Shown: positions 10,948-20,653 of the stretch, piece after piece | Layout: each line of letters starts with the position of its first letter | Numbering within the stretch: position 1 is the first letter of the stretch | Assembly: GCF_041154485.1 (NCBI RefSeq) | Contig: NZ_AP028669.1 | Span: 744,001-808,000 of the forward strand | Source of the DNA: Variovorax sp. V93 | GTDB taxonomy: Bacteria > Pseudomonadota > Gammaproteobacteria > Burkholderiales > Burkholderiaceae_C | Direction of reading: 5' to 3' | Length of the DNA stretch: 64,000 nt | Program-made: the position numbers and the translations under genes | Notes under the pieces: model-generated | The model's database searches: none | Told to the model about the DNA's origin: nothing | The model's input: the letters and a program-made list of their open reading frames with translations, nothing else

Positions 10948-12060
10948 TTAACCTTTGCGCAGGGCGCGCGATTGTGCATGCACCGCCTGCACCAGCGCCG
11001 CCACATGGTCCGGCGGCGTGAACTGGCTGATGCCGTGGCCCAGGTTGAAGATGTGGGTCGGGCCCTTGGAAGCGGCATCGGCATGCGGCTTGCCGAAGGC
11101 CCGCAGCACCTTCGCCACCTCGGCCTCGATCTGCGCGGGCGGTGCGAACAGCACGTTGGGGTCGATGTTGCCCTGCAGGGCCTTGGCCTTGGCATCCGAG
11201 CCTTCGCCGACCAGCCGGCGCGCGGCCGAGAGGTTCACGGTCCAGTCGACGCCGAGCACTTCGCAATCGAGTTCGCGCATGGCCTCGAGCCAGAGGCCGC
11301 CGCCCTTGGTGAAGACGATGCGCGGCACCGGCTGGCCGTCGGCACCGTTGCGCTTGAGGCCGGCCAGCACGCGCGCCGTGTAGGCGAGGCTGAATTCCTG
11401 GAACGCGCCGTCGGCCAGCACGCCGCCCCAGCTGTCGAACACCATCACGGCCTGCGCGCCGGCGTCGATCTGCGCATTGAGGTAGGCGGCCACCGAATCG
11501 GCATTGACCGCGAGCAGGCGGTGCAGCAGGTCGGGACGCGCGTAGAGCATGCTCTTCACGAGCCGGTAGTCGCTCGAGCCCGCGCCTTCGACCATGTAGC
11601 AGGCCAGCGTCCAGGGGCTGCCCGAAAAGCCGATCAGCGGCACGCGGCCGGCCAGCGCCTTGCGGATCGACGCCACGGCGTCGAAAACGTAGCGCAGCCT
11701 GGCCATGTCGGGCACCTCGAGCGCCGCAACGGCCGCTTCATCCTGCACCGGGCGCGCGAAACGCGGGCCTTCGCCGGCCTCGAACGACAGGCCCAGCCCC
11801 ATCGCGTCGGGCACGGTCAGGATGTCGGAGAACAAGATGGCCGCGTCGAGCGGATAGCGCGCGAGCGGCTGCAGCGTGACTTCGGTGGCGTAGTCGACGT
11901 TGGTCGCCAGCCCCATGAAGCTGCCGGCCCTGGCGCGCGTGGCCACGTACTCGGGCAGGTAGCGTCCGGCCTGGCGCATGAGCCAGACGGGCGTGTGGTC
12001 GGTGGCCTGGCGCCAGCAGGCCCGCAGGAAAGTGTCGTTTTGCAAGGGGGCGAAAGGCAT
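10948..12060 (-). CDS. hemE: Uroporphyrinogen decarboxylase
   Basis: 370 residues, close to the usual ~355. The N-terminal signature [15 protein letters not shown] (substrate-binding Arg pair) is intact, as are [14 protein letters not shown] (catalytic Asp region), [16 protein letters not shown], and the C-terminal [13 protein letters not shown]. It decarboxylates the four acetate side chains of uroporphyrinogen III to give coproporphyrinogen III in heme biosynthesis, in the cytoplasm. It lies upstream of priA on the same strand but the 370-base AT-rich gap argues for separate promoters. It begins just downstream of the LysR gene end. Confidence 0.96.
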   Translation of the reverse strand: MPFAPLQNDTFLRACWRQATDHTPVWLMRQAGRYLPEYVATRARAGSFMGLATNVDYATEVTLQPLARYPLDAAILFSDILTVPDAMGLGLSFEAGEGPRFARPVQDEAAVAALEVPDMARLRYVFDAVASIRKALAGRVPLIGFSGSPWTLACYMVEGAGSSDYRLVKSMLYARPDLLHRLLAVNADSVAAYLNAQIDAGAQAVMVFDSWGGVLADGAFQEFSLAYTARVLAGLKRNGADGQPVPRIVFTKGGGLWLEAMRELDCEVLGVDWTVNLSAARRLVGEGSDAKAKALQGNIDPNVLFAPPAQIEAEVAKVLRAFGKPHADAASKGPTHIFNLGHGISQFTPPDHVAALVQAVHAQSRALRKG

Positions 12061-12093
12061 CCCCCGATTGTCGCAGGCGCCCGCGCCCGCGCC

Positions 12094-13029
12094 TCAGGCA
12101 AAAGCCTTGCCGCCGAAGGTCCCGGTCAGCAGGCCGATCAGCCATTGCAGGCCGGGATCGGCGTCGCGCACCGAAGGCCACATCGCCGACACCGCGTAGC
12201 CGGGGCTGTCGAAAGGCAGCGGACTCACCGCGAGCCCGAGCGCGTCGCGCCAGCTGCCGGCTGCGAAGGTCGGCACTGTGGTGATCGCGGCCATCTGCCG
12301 CACGATGAAGGGGCTGGTCGCGAAGTTGCGGCTCGAGAACACGACCCTGCGCGCGAGCCCCTTCCGCTGCAACAGTTCGTCGACCAGTCCGCTCAGGTCG
12401 GCACCGAAGGACGTGAGCAGATGCGGGTGGCTGAGGTATTCCTTCAGCGTCAGGTGCTTGCCGCGCGCCTTGACGAGCGCGGGGTTGTACACGCACACGA
12501 AATTCCAGTCGAACAGCGCGCGCTGCCGGTGCCAGGCCGCGCATTCGGTGAACACGCCCAGCGCAAGTTCGATCTCGGCCGCATCGAGCAGGTCGCGCGC
12601 CGTGGTGCGGTCCGCCGCCCGTGCGATCAGCCGGATGCCCGGCGCCTCGGCCGACAGCCGTTGCATGAGCGGTGGCATCAGCGCGATCTCGAGCGCATCG
12701 CTCAGGCCGATGCGGAACACCCGCTCGGCCGTTGCGGGATCGAAGGCGGGTTTCGAATGCAGCGCCTGCTGCAGCGACAGCAGCAGCGGCTCGATCGCAC
12801 GCGACAGTTCGATCGCGCGCGGCGTGGGCGTCATGCCGTGCGAGGTGCGCACGAACAGTTCATCGCCAAAGGCCGCACGAAGGCGCTTGAGTGCACCGCT
12901 CAGGGCCGGCTGCCCGAGGAACAGGCGGTTGGCTGCGCGGGTGACGCTGCGCTCCTGAAGCAGTGCATGGAACACCAGAAGCAGGTTCAGGTCGAGCCGC
13001 CTGAAATCACTTTGATTGATGTTGTTCAT
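12094..13029 (-). CDS. LysR-type transcriptional regulator
   Basis: 311 residues from the ATG at 13029, where the typical N-terminus (LDLNLLLVFHALL) begins. The winged helix-turn-helix follows with SVTRAANRLFLGQPALSGALKRLR and a C-terminal LysR substrate domain. The LDLNLL start and FVRTSHGMTPTPRA block are typical of the NodD/SyrM-like branch. It is transcribed divergently from an SDR gene at 13107; the 77-base gap contains a perfect inverted repeat immediately upstream of this start, so it probably represses itself and controls the SDR gene. Inducer unknown. Confidence 0.88.
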   Translation of the reverse strand: MNNINQSDFRRLDLNLLLVFHALLQERSVTRAANRLFLGQPALSGALKRLRAAFGDELFVRTSHGMTPTPRAIELSRAIEPLLLSLQQALHSKPAFDPATAERVFRIGLSDALEIALMPPLMQRLSAEAPGIRLIARAADRTTARDLLDAAEIELALGVFTECAAWHRQRALFDWNFVCVYNPALVKARGKHLTLKEYLSHPHLLTSFGADLSGLVDELLQRKGLARRVVFSSRNFATSPFIVRQMAAITTVPTFAAGSWRDALGLAVSPLPFDSPGYAVSAMWPSVRDADPGLQWLIGLLTGTFGGKAFA

Positions 13030-13030
13030 G

Positions 13031-13048
13031 ATTCCAAACGATTGGAAT
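13031..13048. promoter_or_regulatory. Inverted repeat, candidate LysR operator
   Basis: ATTCCAA-ACGA-TTGGAAT, a perfect 7+4+7 inverted repeat, sits one base upstream of the LysR start in the divergent promoter region of the SDR gene. Position and symmetry fit autoregulation by the adjacent LysR protein (family sites are usually T-N11-A dyads); binding is inferred. Confidence 0.5.
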
Positions 13049-13106
13049 GATAAGCCTGCGATCCCTACGCTGAAGTCCTTGCAAAACATCTTGTGAAGGA
13101 TCTGAC

Positions 13107-13826
13107 ATGGCTTTGGAACACCAGACAGTGGCGGTGATCGGCGGCTCCTCGGGCGTGGGGCTGGAAACCGTGCGGCGGCTCGCGGCGGCCGGCGCGCGCG
13201 TCTTCGCGGCGGGGCGCGACAGGGAGAAGGTGCGGCAAGCCACCAGCGGCCTGGGCGGCAGCGTGAGCGCGCATGGGGTCGATGCCTGCGATCGGGGGGC
13301 GCTCGATGCGTTCTTCGAGACCACGGGGCCCATCGACCATCTGGTGCTCACGCTCAGCGGCGGCGAGGGCGCGGGCGAGTTCGCGCAGCTCGACCTGTCA
13401 TCGCTGCGGCGCGGCTTCGAGGCCAAATTCTGGCCGCAGCTCGAAGCTGCGCAGGCCGGCCTCAAGGTGCTGCGAAAGGGCGGCAGCATCACTTTCGTGA
13501 CGGCGATCTCGGCGCGCAACGCATTGCCCGGCACGTCGGGGCTCGCCGCCATCAACGGGGCGCTGGAGGCCATGGTCGGCAGCCTCGCGCGCGAGCTCGG
13601 GCCGAGCCGCGTGAATGCGGTGTCGCCGGGGCTGGTCGATACGCCCTGGTGGAACCGCATGCCTGCCGCAGCCAAGGACGAGCTGTTCCGCCAGCAGGTC
13701 GAGCTGCTGCCCGTCGGCCGCGTCGGCCAGCCGCAGGACGTTGCGCATGCGATCGAGTTCCTGATCGGGAACGGCTACACCACGGGCACGGTCATCGAGT
13801 GCGATGGCGGCCTGCGGCTGGTCTGA
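13107..13826 (+). CDS. SDR family oxidoreductase with atypical catalytic residues
   Basis: 239 residues, the normal classical SDR length. The nucleotide-binding motif GGSSGVG is near the N-terminus, followed by AGRDREKV, and the C-terminal NAVSPGLVDTPWW and TGTVIECDGG blocks are those of classical SDRs. The expected YxxxK active-site pair is not present: the aligned segment reads GLAAINGALEAM, giving Leu and Asn at the Tyr and Lys positions. The frame is intact, so this is probably a divergent subfamily or a non-classical reductase rather than a pseudogene. Likely regulated by the divergent LysR gene. Substrate unknown. Confidence 0.85.
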   Translation: MALEHQTVAVIGGSSGVGLETVRRLAAAGARVFAAGRDREKVRQATSGLGGSVSAHGVDACDRGALDAFFETTGPIDHLVLTLSGGEGAGEFAQLDLSSLRRGFEAKFWPQLEAAQAGLKVLRKGGSITFVTAISARNALPGTSGLAAINGALEAMVGSLARELGPSRVNAVSPGLVDTPWWNRMPAAAKDELFRQQVELLPVGRVGQPQDVAHAIEFLIGNGYTTGTVIECDGGLRLV

Positions 13827-13840
13827 AAAGAACTCAGACC
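13820..13840. terminator. Stem-loop formed by the ends of two convergent genes
   Basis: GGTCTGA-AAAGAAC-TCAGACC is a perfect 7-bp stem with a seven-base loop. The two arms contain the stop codons of the SDR gene (TGA at 13824-13826) and of the MFS gene on the other strand, so the seven-base gap between the genes is the loop. A bidirectional terminator is plausible although no T-run follows. Confidence 0.5.
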
Positions 13841-15204
13841 AACGGCACGCGCTGCGCATCCTCCGGGTTCACGTTGCGCCGGTAAAGCATCAACGTCGCC
13901 ACCAGCCCGCAGGCGGCGGCGGCCGTCATCCACAGGCCCGGCGCGCCCTTGTCGCCGGTCATCTCGATCAGCCCGGTGGCGATGGCCGGCGTGAAACCGC
14001 CGAACAGCGCCGTCGCGAGGCTGTACGCGAGCGAGAAGCCTGCAGTGCGCACATTGACCGGCATCACCTCGGTGAGCGCCACCACCATCGCGCCGTTGTA
14101 GCTCGCGTAGAGGAACGACAGCCAGAGCTCCACCTCCAGCATGCGAGCGAAGCTCGGCGCGCCGACCAGCCACTTGAGCGATGGGTACGCGGTCAGGATG
14201 GTCAGCACCGTGAACAGGATCAACAGCGGCCTGCGGCCCACGCGGTCGGACAGTGCGCCCATGACCGGCAGCCAGATGAAGTTGGAGATGGCCACGCACA
14301 GCGTGACGACCAGCGCATCGGTCGTGCTCAGGTGCAGCACCGACTTGCCGAAGGTGGGCGTGTAGACCGTGATCAGGTAGAACGACACGGTGGTCATCGA
14401 CACCAGCATCATCCCGGCGACGACGAGGCCCCAGTTGGCCACCATCGACTGGAAGATCTCGCGCGCATCGGGCCGGTGCTTGCGCGCCATGAACTCCTCG
14501 GTCTCCTGCAGCGAGCGGCGGATGATGAACAGCACCGGCACGATCAGGCAGCCGACGAAGAACGGAATGCGCCAGTAGAAGTCGCCGATCTCCTGCGAGG
14601 TGAAGGTCACGTTGAGCCAGTAGCCGAGCGCGGCCGCCACGATGATCGCCACCTGCTGGCTGGCCGACTGCCAACTCACGTAGAAGCCCTTGCGCCCCGG
14701 CGTGGCCATCTCCGACAGATAGACCGAAACGCCGCCCAGCTCCACGCCGGCCGAGAAGCCCTGCAGCAGCCGCCCGACCAGCACCAGCAGCGGCGCCGCG
14801 AAGCCGATGGTGGCGTAGGCCGGCACGCAGGCGATGAGCAGCGTGCCCACTGCCATCAGCGCGAGCGTGGCGATCAGGCCCTTGCGGCGGCCCACGCGGT
14901 CGACGTACGCGCCGAGGAAGATCGCGCCCAGCGGCCGCATCAGGAAGCCCGCGCCGAAGGTCATGAAGGTCAGCATCAGCGAGGCGAATTCGTTGCCCGC
15001 CGGGAAGAAGGCCTTCGAGATCTGCGTGGCGTAGAAGCCGAACAGGAAGAAGTCGAACATCTCCATGAAATTGCCGCCCGTCACGCGCAGCACGGTGGCG
15101 AATTTCGAGGAGGAGGAAGAAAAGGCGCTGGAAGAAGCGGTGCCTGAAGCGGCGCGGTCGGCGGCCGCGGCCGATGGTTGCGCGGCGGATTGCGCAGGAT
15201 TCAT
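13834..15204 (-). CDS. MFS transporter, metabolite:H+ symporter (MHS) type
   Basis: 456 residues from the ATG at 15204, which has AAGGGGA upstream. A Ser/Ala-rich cytoplasmic N-terminus precedes twelve predicted membrane helices. The first helix [17 protein letters not shown], the MFS loop motif DRVGRRKGL, the [16 protein letters not shown] segment and the second loop DRVGRRPLL place it in the MHS branch (citrate, alpha-ketoglutarate, proline/betaine symporters). It would import an organic acid or betaine with protons in the inner membrane. No catabolic partner gene is adjacent, so substrate is open. Confidence 0.9.
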   Translation of the reverse strand: MNPAQSAAQPSAAAADRAASGTASSSAFSSSSSKFATVLRVTGGNFMEMFDFFLFGFYATQISKAFFPAGNEFASLMLTFMTFGAGFLMRPLGAIFLGAYVDRVGRRKGLIATLALMAVGTLLIACVPAYATIGFAAPLLVLVGRLLQGFSAGVELGGVSVYLSEMATPGRKGFYVSWQSASQQVAIIVAAALGYWLNVTFTSQEIGDFYWRIPFFVGCLIVPVLFIIRRSLQETEEFMARKHRPDAREIFQSMVANWGLVVAGMMLVSMTTVSFYLITVYTPTFGKSVLHLSTTDALVVTLCVAISNFIWLPVMGALSDRVGRRPLLILFTVLTILTAYPSLKWLVGAPSFARMLEVELWLSFLYASYNGAMVVALTEVMPVNVRTAGFSLAYSLATALFGGFTPAIATGLIEMTGDKGAPGLWMTAAAACGLVATLMLYRRNVNPEDAQRVPLV

Positions 15205-15309
15205 CTCGTTGTCCCCTTGGGCGGTGTCGTTCACCCGAGGGTAGGCCGGGGTTCCCGACCACCGCCTGACCGCGCGAGTCAGGTACCTGTCACTGCCCGT
15301 GGGGCGTCG

Positions 15310-16002
15310 TCAGCTCTTGTACTTCACCGAGCAGCCGTAGGGCCGCGTCGAGGCCGTCGAGATCGGCTTGCCGCCGAAGGCCTCGCCGAGCGCCTGGTTC
15401 ACGTAGTTGGTCGCGCTCTTGATGTCGTCCGGCCGCGCCGAGGCGATGCTGTCGATGCCGCCGGCATACACCAGCATGCCCTTGGGATCGATGATGAAGA
15501 TGTGCGGCGTGGTGCGCGCGCCGTAGGCCTGGCCGATCACGCCGTCCTCGTCCATCAGCACCGCGGTGGGCGCGGCCTTCTGCGACTTCATCCAGGCGTC
15601 GAGCGCGGCGGGCTGCAGGTAGTCGCTGGCCGCGCGCTCGGTGGAATTGACCGACAGCCAGACCACGCCCTGGGCGGTGGCGGCCTTCTGCGTGGCGGGC
15701 ATGTTGCCGCTGTTGTAGTGCTTGCGCACGAAGGGGCAGCCCGGGTTGGTCCACTCGAGCACCACGAACTTGCCGGCAAAGTCGGACAGCTTGTGCTTGG
15801 CGCCGCTGGTGTCCACCGCAACGAAGTCGGGCGCCTGCTGGCCCACGGCGGGCGCGGCGAAGGCATGGTTGCCCATCAGGAAGGTGGCGCCCAGCGCCAC
15901 GGCGGCCGCCACCACGGCGCGGCGCGAGGCGCGGCTGAGGGCCGCGCGGGCGTGGCGCGCGGCACGAATGGAACGCGAGTCGGACGATGGCGAAAGTGTC
16001 AT
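15310..16002 (-). CDS. Exported thioredoxin-fold redoxin (AhpC/TSA-like)
   Basis: 230 residues from the ATG at 16002. A long N-terminal region contains ASRRAVVAAAVALG and ends at a cleavable AFAA site near residue 50, which could be a Tat-type or long Sec signal. The mature part has the peroxiredoxin/redoxin layout: VGQQAPDF, LSDFAGKFVVLEWTNPGCPFV with a single Cys where AhpC or TlpA families have their active site, then GARTTPHIFIIDPKG with the cis-Pro. A CXXC pair is absent, so peroxide or thiol reduction through one Cys plus the distal Cys near the C-terminus is possible. The next gene encodes a DsbD-type reductase that could supply electrons. Confidence 0.85.
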   Translation of the reverse strand: MTLSPSSDSRSIRAARHARAALSRASRRAVVAAAVALGATFLMGNHAFAAPAVGQQAPDFVAVDTSGAKHKLSDFAGKFVVLEWTNPGCPFVRKHYNSGNMPATQKAATAQGVVWLSVNSTERAASDYLQPAALDAWMKSQKAAPTAVLMDEDGVIGQAYGARTTPHIFIIDPKGMLVYAGGIDSIASARPDDIKSATNYVNQALGEAFGGKPISTASTRPYGCSVKYKS

Positions 16003-16095
16003 GGCCAGCTGGAACTCCAAAAGAAAAAACGAACAACGGCGACAGCTTAGGCCGCTTTGCTCATGTGAATGTGACAACCCATGTCAGGCCGGGGG

Positions 16096-18306
16096 TCAAA
16101 GCGCGGCGAGCGCGGCGCGCACCTCGTCCTTGCCCAGGATCTCGGTCAGCACGACCGGCGCCTTGCCGGGCGCCTGCAGCACATACAGCGGCACGCCGCT
16201 GCGTCCGAGCGCGGTCAGGGCGGCGGTGATGGCGGGGTCGCGGCGCGTCCAGTCGGCGCGCAGCATCGCGACCTTCCTGCGGTCGAAATCGGCCAGCACC
16301 TCGGCATCCGCCAGGGTGGCCTTCTTGTTGTACTGGCAGGTCACGCACCAGGCGGCCGTGAAGTCGATGAACACCGGCTGCCCGGCGCCCGTGAGCTCGG
16401 CCACGCGCTCGGCCGACCAGGGCTGCCAGCGCTGCCCCGCGGTGGCCGCTATCTTGGCCGGCTCCACCGTCTGCAGCACGTTGCGTCCGATGGCCGCGGC
16501 CAGCACCGCGGTGAAGGCGACCATCAGCGTGGCGATCACCAGCCGCGTGCGGCCGCGCAGCGTCAGTGCCCAGACGATGGCGGCCATGCACACCAGCAGC
16601 GCGAGCAGCGTGCCCGCGCCGTCGATGCCGCTTTGCTGGCCCAGCACCCAGACCAGCCAGGCCACGGTGGCGAACATTGGGAACGCCAGCAGCCGGCGCA
16701 GCGTGTTCATCCAGGGGCCGGGCCTGGGCAGCAGCAGCGCCACGGCCGGGATGAAGCCCGCGACCAGGTACGGCAGCGCCAGGCCCAGGCCCAGCGCGGC
16801 GAACAGCAGCAGCGCCTGGGTGGCCGGAAGCCCGATGGCAAAGCCGAGCGAAACGCCCATGAACGGCGCGGTGCAGGGCGAGGCGATCACCACCGCCAGC
16901 ACGCCCGAGAGAAAGTCGTTGGCAATGGGATGCCGGGCCTGGGCCGAGCACAGCGACAGGGGCGCCGCGCGGCCGAACTCGAACATGCCCGCCAGGTTGA
17001 GCCCGATCAGCGTGAACAGCGCCGCCAGCGCTGCCACCACGGCCGGCGATTGCAGCTGGAAGCCCCAGCCGAGCTGGGCGCCGGCCGCGCGCAGCGCCAG
17101 CATCGCGCCGCCCAGCGCGAGCACCGAGAGCATCACGCCGGCGGTGTAGGCCAGGCCCGCGGTGCGGTGCGCGCGGTGGTTGCCGGCCTGCCGCGCGAAG
17201 CCCAGCACCTTGATCGCGAGGATCGGGAAGACGCAGGGCATGAGGTTCAGCAGCAGCCCTCCGAGCAGCGCACCGAGCAGCGCGGCCATCAGCGTGACCG
17301 TGGGTTGCGGCGGCAGTTCCGAAGAGGTCGATGAAGGAGCGGCGGCCGCATTGGCGGCAAGGGCCGCCTGCAGCGCGGGCGAAACCTCCGCGCGCGGCGC
17401 AGCGGCGGGCCAGCTGCCGCTGACGGGCGCCTCGGCACGCCAGGCCACCGGCTGGCCCGGCTGCCGGTCGGCCTCGGCCAGCGCCACCACCAGCGGCAGG
17501 GTCGTCGGGCTGGCGCTGCGCTGGTCGGCCAGCGGCAGCGTGGCGGTCCAGGTGCTGCCTTGCCAGCTTTGTGTCCAGTCCTTGCCGGATTCGGCGGCGG
17601 TGCGGATCAGCTCGGGCGTTTCGGGGAAGAAGCCCAGGGTCTTGCCGTGGATCGAGGCGGGCAGGCCTTCCAGCCGCACCTGCAGCGTGTTGCCGCTGAC
17701 CTCGACGGCGCCCGGCTTGCCCAGCGGCTGCGGCTGCGCGGCCTGCGCCGCGTCGAACTCGGCCTTGTGCAGCGCGGTCGAGCCCTGCAGCGGCAGCGCC
17801 AGGGTGAATTCGCCTTCCTCGGGAATGCATTCCTTGCGGCACACCAGCCAGCTGGCCTTGAGCCGCACGTCGAGCGCCGAAGCGCCGGCGCCCAGGGCCA
17901 GCGGCGGCTTGAAGTTGCTCGACACCTCGAGCGGCACCGGCAGCAGCACCGTGCCTTCGTAGCCGTAGTTGGCGAGGTTGCCGACCGGGATCTTGCGCGG
18001 CACGGGCCAGGCGATCTCGCCGGCCGCCACGCCGCTCGGCAGCGTCCAGTTCAGTTCGGTGGGCAGGCCCGAATCGCCGGCGTTCTTCCAGTAGGTGTGC
18101 CACTCGGGCTGGTGGGTGATCTGCAGCCCGACCCAGACCGGTGCGCCCGGCGCAACGCCCTCGGGCGCATGCGCCACCAGTTCGGCGCGCACGTGGGGGG
18201 TGGTGACCACCGCGCCCGGTTTTGATGCCAATTGGGCCGCAGCCGGCATGCAGGCTGCGGCGGCTGCTACCAGAAACGTAGCGATGTGAAAACGGGAAAA
18301 GATCAT
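16096..18306 (-). CDS. Protein-disulfide reductase of the DsbD/ScsB type
   Basis: 736 residues with a signal peptide (FLVAAAAACMPAAAQ). A periplasmic N-terminal domain of about 300 residues contains HPEWHTYWKNAGDSG-like sequence (QPEWHTYWKN) and a Cys pair in VCRKECIPEEG, as in DsbD N-terminal domains of the larger class. A central CcdA-like membrane domain follows (MPCVFPILAIKVLGF with its Cys, and IASPCTAPFMG with the second Cys), then a C-terminal thioredoxin domain with active site AAWCVTCQYNK. Electrons pass from cytoplasmic thioredoxin across the membrane to periplasmic thiols. At 736 residues it exceeds E. coli DsbD (565) and resembles ScsB in size. It sits upstream of the exported redoxin on the same strand, a likely electron acceptor. 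Confidence 0.92.
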   Translation of the reverse strand: MIFSRFHIATFLVAAAAACMPAAAQLASKPGAVVTTPHVRAELVAHAPEGVAPGAPVWVGLQITHQPEWHTYWKNAGDSGLPTELNWTLPSGVAAGEIAWPVPRKIPVGNLANYGYEGTVLLPVPLEVSSNFKPPLALGAGASALDVRLKASWLVCRKECIPEEGEFTLALPLQGSTALHKAEFDAAQAAQPQPLGKPGAVEVSGNTLQVRLEGLPASIHGKTLGFFPETPELIRTAAESGKDWTQSWQGSTWTATLPLADQRSASPTTLPLVVALAEADRQPGQPVAWRAEAPVSGSWPAAAPRAEVSPALQAALAANAAAAPSSTSSELPPQPTVTLMAALLGALLGGLLLNLMPCVFPILAIKVLGFARQAGNHRAHRTAGLAYTAGVMLSVLALGGAMLALRAAGAQLGWGFQLQSPAVVAALAALFTLIGLNLAGMFEFGRAAPLSLCSAQARHPIANDFLSGVLAVVIASPCTAPFMGVSLGFAIGLPATQALLLFAALGLGLALPYLVAGFIPAVALLLPRPGPWMNTLRRLLAFPMFATVAWLVWVLGQQSGIDGAGTLLALLVCMAAIVWALTLRGRTRLVIATLMVAFTAVLAAAIGRNVLQTVEPAKIAATAGQRWQPWSAERVAELTGAGQPVFIDFTAAWCVTCQYNKKATLADAEVLADFDRRKVAMLRADWTRRDPAITAALTALGRSGVPLYVLQAPGKAPVVLTEILGKDEVRAALAAL

Positions 18307-18358
18307 GCCGTCAGTCGGAGCAGGGGAGCGGTGCGAAGTTCCGGTCGATTGCGCGGGC

Positions 18359-19108
18359 TCAGGCGGCCCAGCCCAGCACCACGCGGCGGCTGTTGGCGCT
18401 CTTTTTCTCGATCTTGGTGACCATCACCGCGCCGATCTCGGCGGTGTTCGCAACATGCGTGCCGCCGCAGGGCTGGAAGTCGATCTGCGCCTCGCCTTCG
18501 CCGCCGATGCGGATGGTGCGCACCGTGCCCGTGCCGCGCGGCGGCTGCACGCTCATGCTCTTGACCAGCGCGGGATTCGCGTCGAGCTCCTCGTCGGTGA
18601 TGGCGCCCACGGTCAGCGGATGCGCGGCTTCCACCAGCCGCGCGAGGCCGGCCGTCAGCGCTTCCTTGTCGAGCGGATCGGTCATGTGGAAGTCGATGCG
18701 CGCGTAGTCGGGCGTGATCGAGCAGCCGTTCACCGGCACCGGCACCAGGTGGCACAGCAGGTGGCTCGCGGTGTGGAAGCGCATCAGCCGGTGGCGGCGC
18801 TCCCAGTCGAGGCGCGCGGTCACGGCGGCGCCGGGTTCGAGCGCGGCCAGCAGTTCGGCCTGGCCCGGCGCGGGCACATGGACGACTTCCTGCGTGGGCT
18901 GGCCTTCCTCGTTCTTCGCCTTGCGGGTGTCGGCAATGACGATTTCGCGGCCGTCGGCCAGTGCCAGCACGCCGGTGTCGCCGGCCTGCCCGCCCCCCAG
19001 CGGATAGAACACCGTGCGGTCCAGCACGATGCCGGTATCGTCGATGCGCAGGATGCGGGCTTCGCAGGCGCGCAGGTAGGCGTCGGCGCGGAACAGGTCG
19101 TCGGTCAT
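18359..19108 (-). CDS. Alanyl-tRNA editing protein, AlaX type
   Basis: 249 residues from the ATG at 19108. It matches the stand-alone editing domain of alanyl-tRNA synthetase: TVFYPLGGGQAGDTG near the N-terminus, the zinc-binding HTASH motif, and the second half of the metal site in CGGTHV. The protein hydrolyses Ser or Gly mischarged onto tRNA-Ala in the cytoplasm. Its length fits AlaX-M. It lies upstream of the DsbD-type gene on the same strand with a 52-base gap, but a functional link is not obvious. Confidence 0.92.
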   Translation of the reverse strand: MTDDLFRADAYLRACEARILRIDDTGIVLDRTVFYPLGGGQAGDTGVLALADGREIVIADTRKAKNEEGQPTQEVVHVPAPGQAELLAALEPGAAVTARLDWERRHRLMRFHTASHLLCHLVPVPVNGCSITPDYARIDFHMTDPLDKEALTAGLARLVEAAHPLTVGAITDEELDANPALVKSMSVQPPRGTGTVRTIRIGGEGEAQIDFQPCGGTHVANTAEIGAVMVTKIEKKSANSRRVVLGWAA

Positions 19109-19274
19109 GCGGCCGATGGTAGCGGCGATGCGTGAACGGGGTGCGCCCACGCCCAAAAGCGCCCATGGCCGACAGCCCATGCCGGTGCCGTCCTCATGAT
19201 TTGCCGAAGGAACGCCGAAGCGAACGAAGAAAGAAGAAAGGCGGCCTCCGCGCCGCAGCAACCAAGGAGCGCGA

Positions 19275-20621
19275 ATGAAGGTACCGAGCATCGCCATTTC
19301 CCCGCTGGCCGCCGTGGCTGCAGCGCTGGCGCTGGCCGGCTGCGGCGAAACCGCCAAGCTGGCGCCCGAGGCCACCACCGGGCCGCGTCCGCAACTGGCC
19401 GAACCCCACAAGACGCTGATTCCCACCGTCAACGTGGCCACGGCGGTCGGCTGGACCGACACCGCCGCCCCCAAGCCCGCCCCGGGCCTGCGCGTGAACG
19501 CACTGGCGCGCGGGCTGGACCATCCGCGCTGGGTCTACACGCTGCCCAACGGCGACGTGCTGGTGGCCGAAAGCAACAAGCCGCCCAAGCCCGAAGGCAG
19601 CGACGGCGCCGGCGGCCTGATGGGCAAGATCCGCAACTGGGTCATGGGCAAGGTCATGGGCCGCGCCGGGGCCAACGTGCCCAGCGCCAACCGGATCACG
19701 CTGCTGCGCGATGCCGACGGAGACGGCGCGGCCGAGGTGCGGCAGGTGTTCCTGTCGAACCTGAGCTCGCCGTTCGGCATGGCGCTGGTGGGCAACGAAC
19801 TGTTCATCGCCAACGCGGACGCGCTCGTCAAGGTGCCCTACACCGAGGGCCAGACCACGATCGGCGCAACGCCCACGGTGGTCACGCCGCTGCCCGCGGG
19901 CATCAACCATCACTGGACCAAGAACGTGATTGCCAATCCCGAGGGCACCAAGCTCTACGTCACGGTCGGCTCCAACAGCAACATCGGCGAAAACGGGATG
20001 GCCGCCGAAGAAGGCCGCGCCGCCATCTGGGAAGTGGACGTGAAGAGCGGCCAGAAACGCCTGTTCGCGGGCGGCCTGCGCAACCCCAACGGCATGGCCT
20101 GGCACCCGGAGGCCAAGGCGCTGTGGACCGTGGTCAATGAGCGCGACGAGATCGGCAGCGACCTGGTGCCCGACTACCTGACCTCGGTGAAGGACGGCGC
20201 CTTCTATGGCTGGCCCTGGAGCTACTACGGCAGCAAGGTGGATGCGCGCGTCACGCCGCAGAACCCCGAAATGGTGGCCAAGGCCATCGCGCCGGACTAT
20301 GCGCTCGGCGCCCACGTCGCGGCGCTGGGCCTGGTGTTTTCGGACGGCCGCGGCATGCCGCCCCAGTTCGCGAGCGGCGCCTTCATCGGCGAGCATGGCT
20401 CCTGGAACCGCAAGCCGAAGTCGGGCTACAAGGTGGTGTTCGTGCCGTTCGCCGGCGGCAAGCCGAGCGGGCCGCCGGTCGACGTGCTGACCGGCTTCCT
20501 CTCGGCCGACGAAAAGGCGCACGGCCGCCCGGTGGGCGTGGCGCTCGACAAGAGCGGCGCGCTGCTGGTGGCCGACGACGTGGGCAACGTGGTCTGGCGC
20601 GTGTCGGCGCAGGCGAAGTAG
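19275..20621 (+). CDS. Sorbosone dehydrogenase-like PQQ/beta-propeller lipoprotein
   Basis: 448 residues. The N-terminus has a lipoprotein signal ending LALAGC at about residue 24. The rest is a six-bladed propeller of the soluble glucose/sorbosone dehydrogenase family: [56 protein letters not shown] (active-site His pair), [13 protein letters not shown], and [21 protein letters not shown]. Such enzymes oxidise aldoses or sorbosone with PQQ in the periplasm, though many members have unknown substrates. It stands alone, divergent from the AlaX gene and convergent with a GNAT gene. Confidence 0.88.
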   Translation: MKVPSIAISPLAAVAAALALAGCGETAKLAPEATTGPRPQLAEPHKTLIPTVNVATAVGWTDTAAPKPAPGLRVNALARGLDHPRWVYTLPNGDVLVAESNKPPKPEGSDGAGGLMGKIRNWVMGKVMGRAGANVPSANRITLLRDADGDGAAEVRQVFLSNLSSPFGMALVGNELFIANADALVKVPYTEGQTTIGATPTVVTPLPAGINHHWTKNVIANPEGTKLYVTVGSNSNIGENGMAAEEGRAAIWEVDVKSGQKRLFAGGLRNPNGMAWHPEAKALWTVVNERDEIGSDLVPDYLTSVKDGAFYGWPWSYYGSKVDARVTPQNPEMVAKAIAPDYALGAHVAALGLVFSDGRGMPPQFASGAFIGEHGSWNRKPKSGYKVVFVPFAGGKPSGPPVDVLTGFLSADEKAHGRPVGVALDKSGALLVADDVGNVVWRVSAQAK

Positions 20622-20653
20622 CGCGCGGCCTTCATCGTTGTTGCGGCCGCGCG
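20622..20653. terminator. Stem-loop at a convergent gene junction
   Basis: CGCGCGGCC at 20622-20630 pairs perfectly with GGCCGCGCG at 20645-20653 across a 14-base loop. It begins right after the dehydrogenase stop and runs into the last codons of the GNAT gene on the opposite strand. No T-run is present, so it is a possible rather than proven terminator. Confidence 0.4.

Noticed and set aside
10696..13050. 784-codon plus-strand frame starting in the priA-hemE gap
   Set aside because: The first 70 codons are in AT-rich noncoding sequence and the rest is antisense to hemE and the LysR gene.
13107..13826. SDR gene as a pseudogene because YxxxK is missing
   Set aside because: The frame is full length with all other family blocks intact and a regulated divergent promoter; a divergent subfamily is more likely than decay.
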